This document shows positions 61,483-64,000 of a stretch of DNA of 64,000 nucleotides, piece by piece. Position numbers and translations under genes: made by a program. The first letter of the stretch is position 1, and every line of letters starts with the position of its first letter. The notes under the pieces are model-generated. The model was not told where the DNA came from. It searched no databases and saw nothing but the letters and a program-made list of their open reading frames with translations. Where the stretch lies: assembly GCF_029784135.1 (NCBI RefSeq), contig NC_073746.1, positions 102,192,515 through 102,256,514 of the forward strand. Reading direction: 5' to 3'. The stretch comes from Toxorhynchites rutilus septentrionalis. Its lineage: Eukaryota > Arthropoda > Insecta > Diptera > Culicidae.

Positions 61483-61800
61483 TTTATTGAAAAGGAAATA
61501 AATATAATGAATTCAGCTATCACTAATTCATGTCACAGGCACGTTCTTTGGCTGCTTTCTATACGTGAGTCCTGTAAACAGAAGCAACAGTCATCTTGCA
61601 TGTGTATGCTTATTCTAGTATAAACTGCTTTTGCTGGCTGCTGAGAAGTGCTCGCTTTCTGGCCTCATAGCCGCCGCCGCCGGTTTTTCCGGGAAAACAA
61701 ATCTGAGCTCCGCGCAGTCATCACTGTTGAATGTTCGAATGGAAAGAAACTTTTTATGTCTTTTAATGGCTCGTTTATTTACGTATTGATCGTGGTAGCA
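61483..61800 (-). terminator. peroxidase 3' flank with poly(A) signals
   Basis: On the minus strand AATAAA occurs at 61779-61774, about 21 nt past the stop, and again at 61488-61483. Either could end the transcript. Confidence 0.45.
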
Positions 61801-63849
61801 CTAATGTTCTTTCCGCAGGGGCGTCAGGTCCAGAGATGCAAACTGAGCGCAACGTACAAGCGGGTTATCGACCGCCGGCAGGCGGAATATATTTTGCTGC
61901 ACCTGTGCCACCGGCGCGGTATCGCAGACGAAGCGTGCCGCACTATAATTGGCTAGTATTTTATCGATCGAATGATGCTGATGGTTGTCCTCTCCAAGTG
62001 AGTACGATAACTGGTCTTGAATGATGCATGCGAGAGTGGGTCCCACAATTGCTTCCGGGCTTCGGGCAGGTTTCTCCGCTATTGCCCCGACTATGAGATC
62101 AACATCTTGCACTGAGCCGTACGCCGATTTCAGCGTCGCGAGGTCTGCTCGGTCGATTATTTTCGAGAGGTCGTCCCATGATTGAACCGTCTGCCCGGTG
62201 CAGAGTTTGTAGTAGTTTACGTAACTGCTGAGACCATGATCGCGACCTCGCTGAATGTCCAGCGCAAGGACGTCGGTGCCGATGTTTTTGGTCTTGAACA
62301 AAAGCTGCGCCATGCCGTCCACGTAGCTAGTGTCCAGTGACATTGCGTTTTGCTGCAGAACAGAGCTGAGTAGATGGGCAAAATATTCCCTCTTGCGGAG
62401 ATCCTTCGGTTTGTAGTACGTGTCGTCTAGATTCAACGCCGAATGCTTACCGGAAGTGGCAACGTTGGAAATCTCCCCCGGCATCATTGTGTTGTAGAAA
62501 CGAATAGCTGCCGTCGCAAACTCGTTACTGACACGGCGTTCCTTGATTCCGATACGACCGATGTCAACCGGGGCGCCCAGAATCTCCTGCAACCAATCAC
62601 GGACGATCTTTCGGTATATTTGAATGTTGACCTTTCGGGCCATTTCGAAGAGACGCTCATCGTTCCATCTGGGATTATCGAGAGCCAGCCGTTTGGCGAT
62701 TCGATTATGCGATCGTAGAAATAGGGTGTGAAGAAGCGTTACGTACGGGTTCACGTTAACGCGAGAATCTCCGGAAACGTAGCAGGTACTATCGAGGGTG
62801 GCGTGTGCAACGCAAAGCTTCTTGTCGATGTTTTCCATGAGATATTCGCTTGAATCAAACTGTTGCGATTTAAGCTTGCCTCCACTTTTGGTTCGCAGAA
62901 AGGCCTTGTCACTTTCATGGTTTCCATACAGCTGCGAAAGGTCAAGTCGATTTGTAGCTTGGTTCAGCTGGTTGGCCGGTCCCAGATTGCACCGGTCACC
63001 AAGTGACAATGCACTACGCACATAGTTGAGACAGGTCACATGGCGATGTCGGTAATGAGGATCATTTTCGGCGATGTATAATGGTTTGCAAGACGGGTGG
63101 AGATATCTTGGCAGAACCGTATTGTGTTCGTCAGTGCAACACTCGATGTCCGTTCCATCGTGCATGGTTTGGACCGTAGTTTTGGCTAGATCGTGCTCGA
63201 TATATTGCGTCCACTGGACCAAAGCGACACTGTGTAGACTGTCCTTTCTCCCATCCGCAAGGGACGCATGAAATTTGCTGGATACATTTCTTGGGTGCGG
63301 TAAATCGCCACCTGTGACACTTTTACGGAATTGATAGATCCCATCATGGTAACTGGCCGGTAATAAACGACGATACTCGTCGTTGAAGCTTTTACCGCTC
63401 ACTATTTTTGTACATTTTTCCAACAATTTGCTTTGAGGTATGATCTTCGTGGACAAGTACAACCCACAGTCATACGATGATATCCCCTGTGGTTTGCAAT
63501 AACTATTTACGATGTGTGATGTGGCCTTGAGTACAGTTCGCGCGATATAATCCTGCTTCTGTGTGCCCACCGTCGAATGGCCATCGATTATTTGCGCATG
63601 GGAAATACTTCCCTCGGTCACCTTCACTCTAGAACCCGCAATCATGTTTTCCATCCGTTCGCTTTTGGCGATCACATCCTCACCGTATTTCACAGCTTCC
63701 TGTAAATGCTGAATGGATCCTATTGATTCGAGTCTGGACAACATTTGCTGATCGACACTAGCCACTATTGGTGCTCTCTGGTTCGCAAACAACGCAAAGC
63801 ATCCCAGGAACAAGGTTAAATACAGCACTGACATTGTTGGACATTCCAT
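61801..63849 (-). CDS. secreted haem-peroxidase-family protein, likely catalytically altered
   Basis: Single exon, 682 aa, TAG at 61801-61803. The first ATG is at 63849; the open frame extends 4 codons further with no ATG. Residues about 6-27 (SVLYLTLFLGCFALFANQ) form a signal peptide. The animal-peroxidase fold is clear: QWTQYIEHDLAKT (distal His H219), CCTDEHN, RCNLGPANQLNQATNRLDLS, the GDSRVNVNP block (distal Arg R363), LLHTLFLRSHNRIAKRL and LALDIQRGRDHGLSSYVNYY. Family members oxidise substrates with H2O2 outside the cell (immunity, cuticle, chorion). Unusual changes: the proximal haem-ligand His is replaced (IRFYNTMMP, N453, where RFGH is usual), the Glu three after the distal Arg is Val (V366), and the distal Asp of DHD is Glu (E218). 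Binding or scaffold use, or altered haem chemistry, is possible. The closest orthologue (chorion-peroxidase or Irc type) is uncertain. Confidence 0.92.
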   Translation of the reverse strand: MECPTMSVLYLTLFLGCFALFANQRAPIVASVDQQMLSRLESIGSIQHLQEAVKYGEDVIAKSERMENMIAGSRVKVTEGSISHAQIIDGHSTVGTQKQDYIARTVLKATSHIVNSYCKPQGISSYDCGLYLSTKIIPQSKLLEKCTKIVSGKSFNDEYRRLLPASYHDGIYQFRKSVTGGDLPHPRNVSSKFHASLADGRKDSLHSVALVQWTQYIEHDLAKTTVQTMHDGTDIECCTDEHNTVLPRYLHPSCKPLYIAENDPHYRHRHVTCLNYVRSALSLGDRCNLGPANQLNQATNRLDLSQLYGNHESDKAFLRTKSGGKLKSQQFDSSEYLMENIDKKLCVAHATLDSTCYVSGDSRVNVNPYVTLLHTLFLRSHNRIAKRLALDNPRWNDERLFEMARKVNIQIYRKIVRDWLQEILGAPVDIGRIGIKERRVSNEFATAAIRFYNTMMPGEISNVATSGKHSALNLDDTYYKPKDLRKREYFAHLLSSVLQQNAMSLDTSYVDGMAQLLFKTKNIGTDVLALDIQRGRDHGLSSYVNYYKLCTGQTVQSWDDLSKIIDRADLATLKSAYGSVQDVDLIVGAIAEKPARSPEAIVGPTLACIIQDQLSYSLGEDNHQHHSIDKILANYSAARFVCDTAPVAQVQQNIFRLPAVDNPLVRCAQFASLDLTPLRKEH

Positions 63850-63905
63850 GATCACTTTCAATCGATAATTGCCCTAATCGATCAATAAACTCACTCCAAT
63901 TAGCC

Positions 63906-63916
63906 CGCTACTGATA
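63906..63916 (-). promoter_or_regulatory. candidate initiator of the peroxidase gene
   Basis: The minus strand has TATCAGTAG (arthropod Inr TCAGT) 60-odd nt before the ATG. There is no TATA at the right distance. It could be chance. Confidence 0.3.
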
Positions 63917-64000
63917 GTTTGTGTTCACTTGCAAACAAAAAAAACGCGCTCTCAGACTGCTAAAAAGGACACTATGCGTGCGACGCGACGCAACTCGGCC

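Noticed and set aside
61648..61956. 102-codon + frame
   Set aside because: It overlaps the end of the peroxidase gene on the other strand and has no family pattern.

Overview
This window looks like dipteran nuclear DNA, most likely from a culicine mosquito. The evidence is two real protein-coding genes of insect type, long introns full of transposons, AT-rich spacers, tRNA-derived SINEs of the kind known from Aedes, and an I-type LINE with an RNase H domain. The species cannot be fixed from the sequence alone.

Gene 1 is connector enhancer of KSR (cnk), on the + strand from about 4.0 to 44.4 kb. I could assemble ten coding exons (4645-4702, 14675-14838, 14904-15093, 18946-19049, 19125-19288, 19364-19506, 19566-20439, 20502-20773, 34447-37232, 43903-44142). 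All splice phases agree, giving one open reading frame of 1664 codons plus TGA. Domain order is SAM, CRIC, PDZ, a proline-rich SH3 ligand, PH, and a long low-complexity tail. CNK is a scaffold of the RTK/RAS/RAF/MEK pathway. Gene 2 is a secreted haem-peroxidase-family protein on the - strand (61801-63849, one exon, 682 aa). It has lost the proximal haem-ligand histidine, so it may be a pseudo-enzyme.

Everything else is mobile DNA or plain spacer. The left flank (1-3.8 kb) holds relics: a pogo-like HTH fragment, a THAP-domain pseudogene that keeps a splice junction, and a piece of a processed RpL18 copy. Intron 1 holds a 5'-truncated LINE with a perfect target duplication and a SINE. Intron 3 is almost entirely one large foldback element whose arms carry a Helitron and a second transposon. 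Intron 8 (13.7 kb) holds a TA-flanked MITE with an inserted hAT element, a second MITE copy with a young LTR element (two identical 175-bp LTRs), a Helitron, a gag-like relic and several Tc1/mariner relics. Intron 9 holds an old copy related to the LINE family. Between the genes (44.4-61.5 kb) lie foldback elements at 46, 58 and 60 kb and a three-level nest (LINE inside a TTAA-type MITE inside a TA-type MITE) that includes a full-length LINE with intact ORF1 and four nonsense codons in ORF2. All LINE pieces I could orient inside cnk are antisense to it.

Coordinates of exons and of elements with target duplications were read base by base. Borders of old repeats are approximate.
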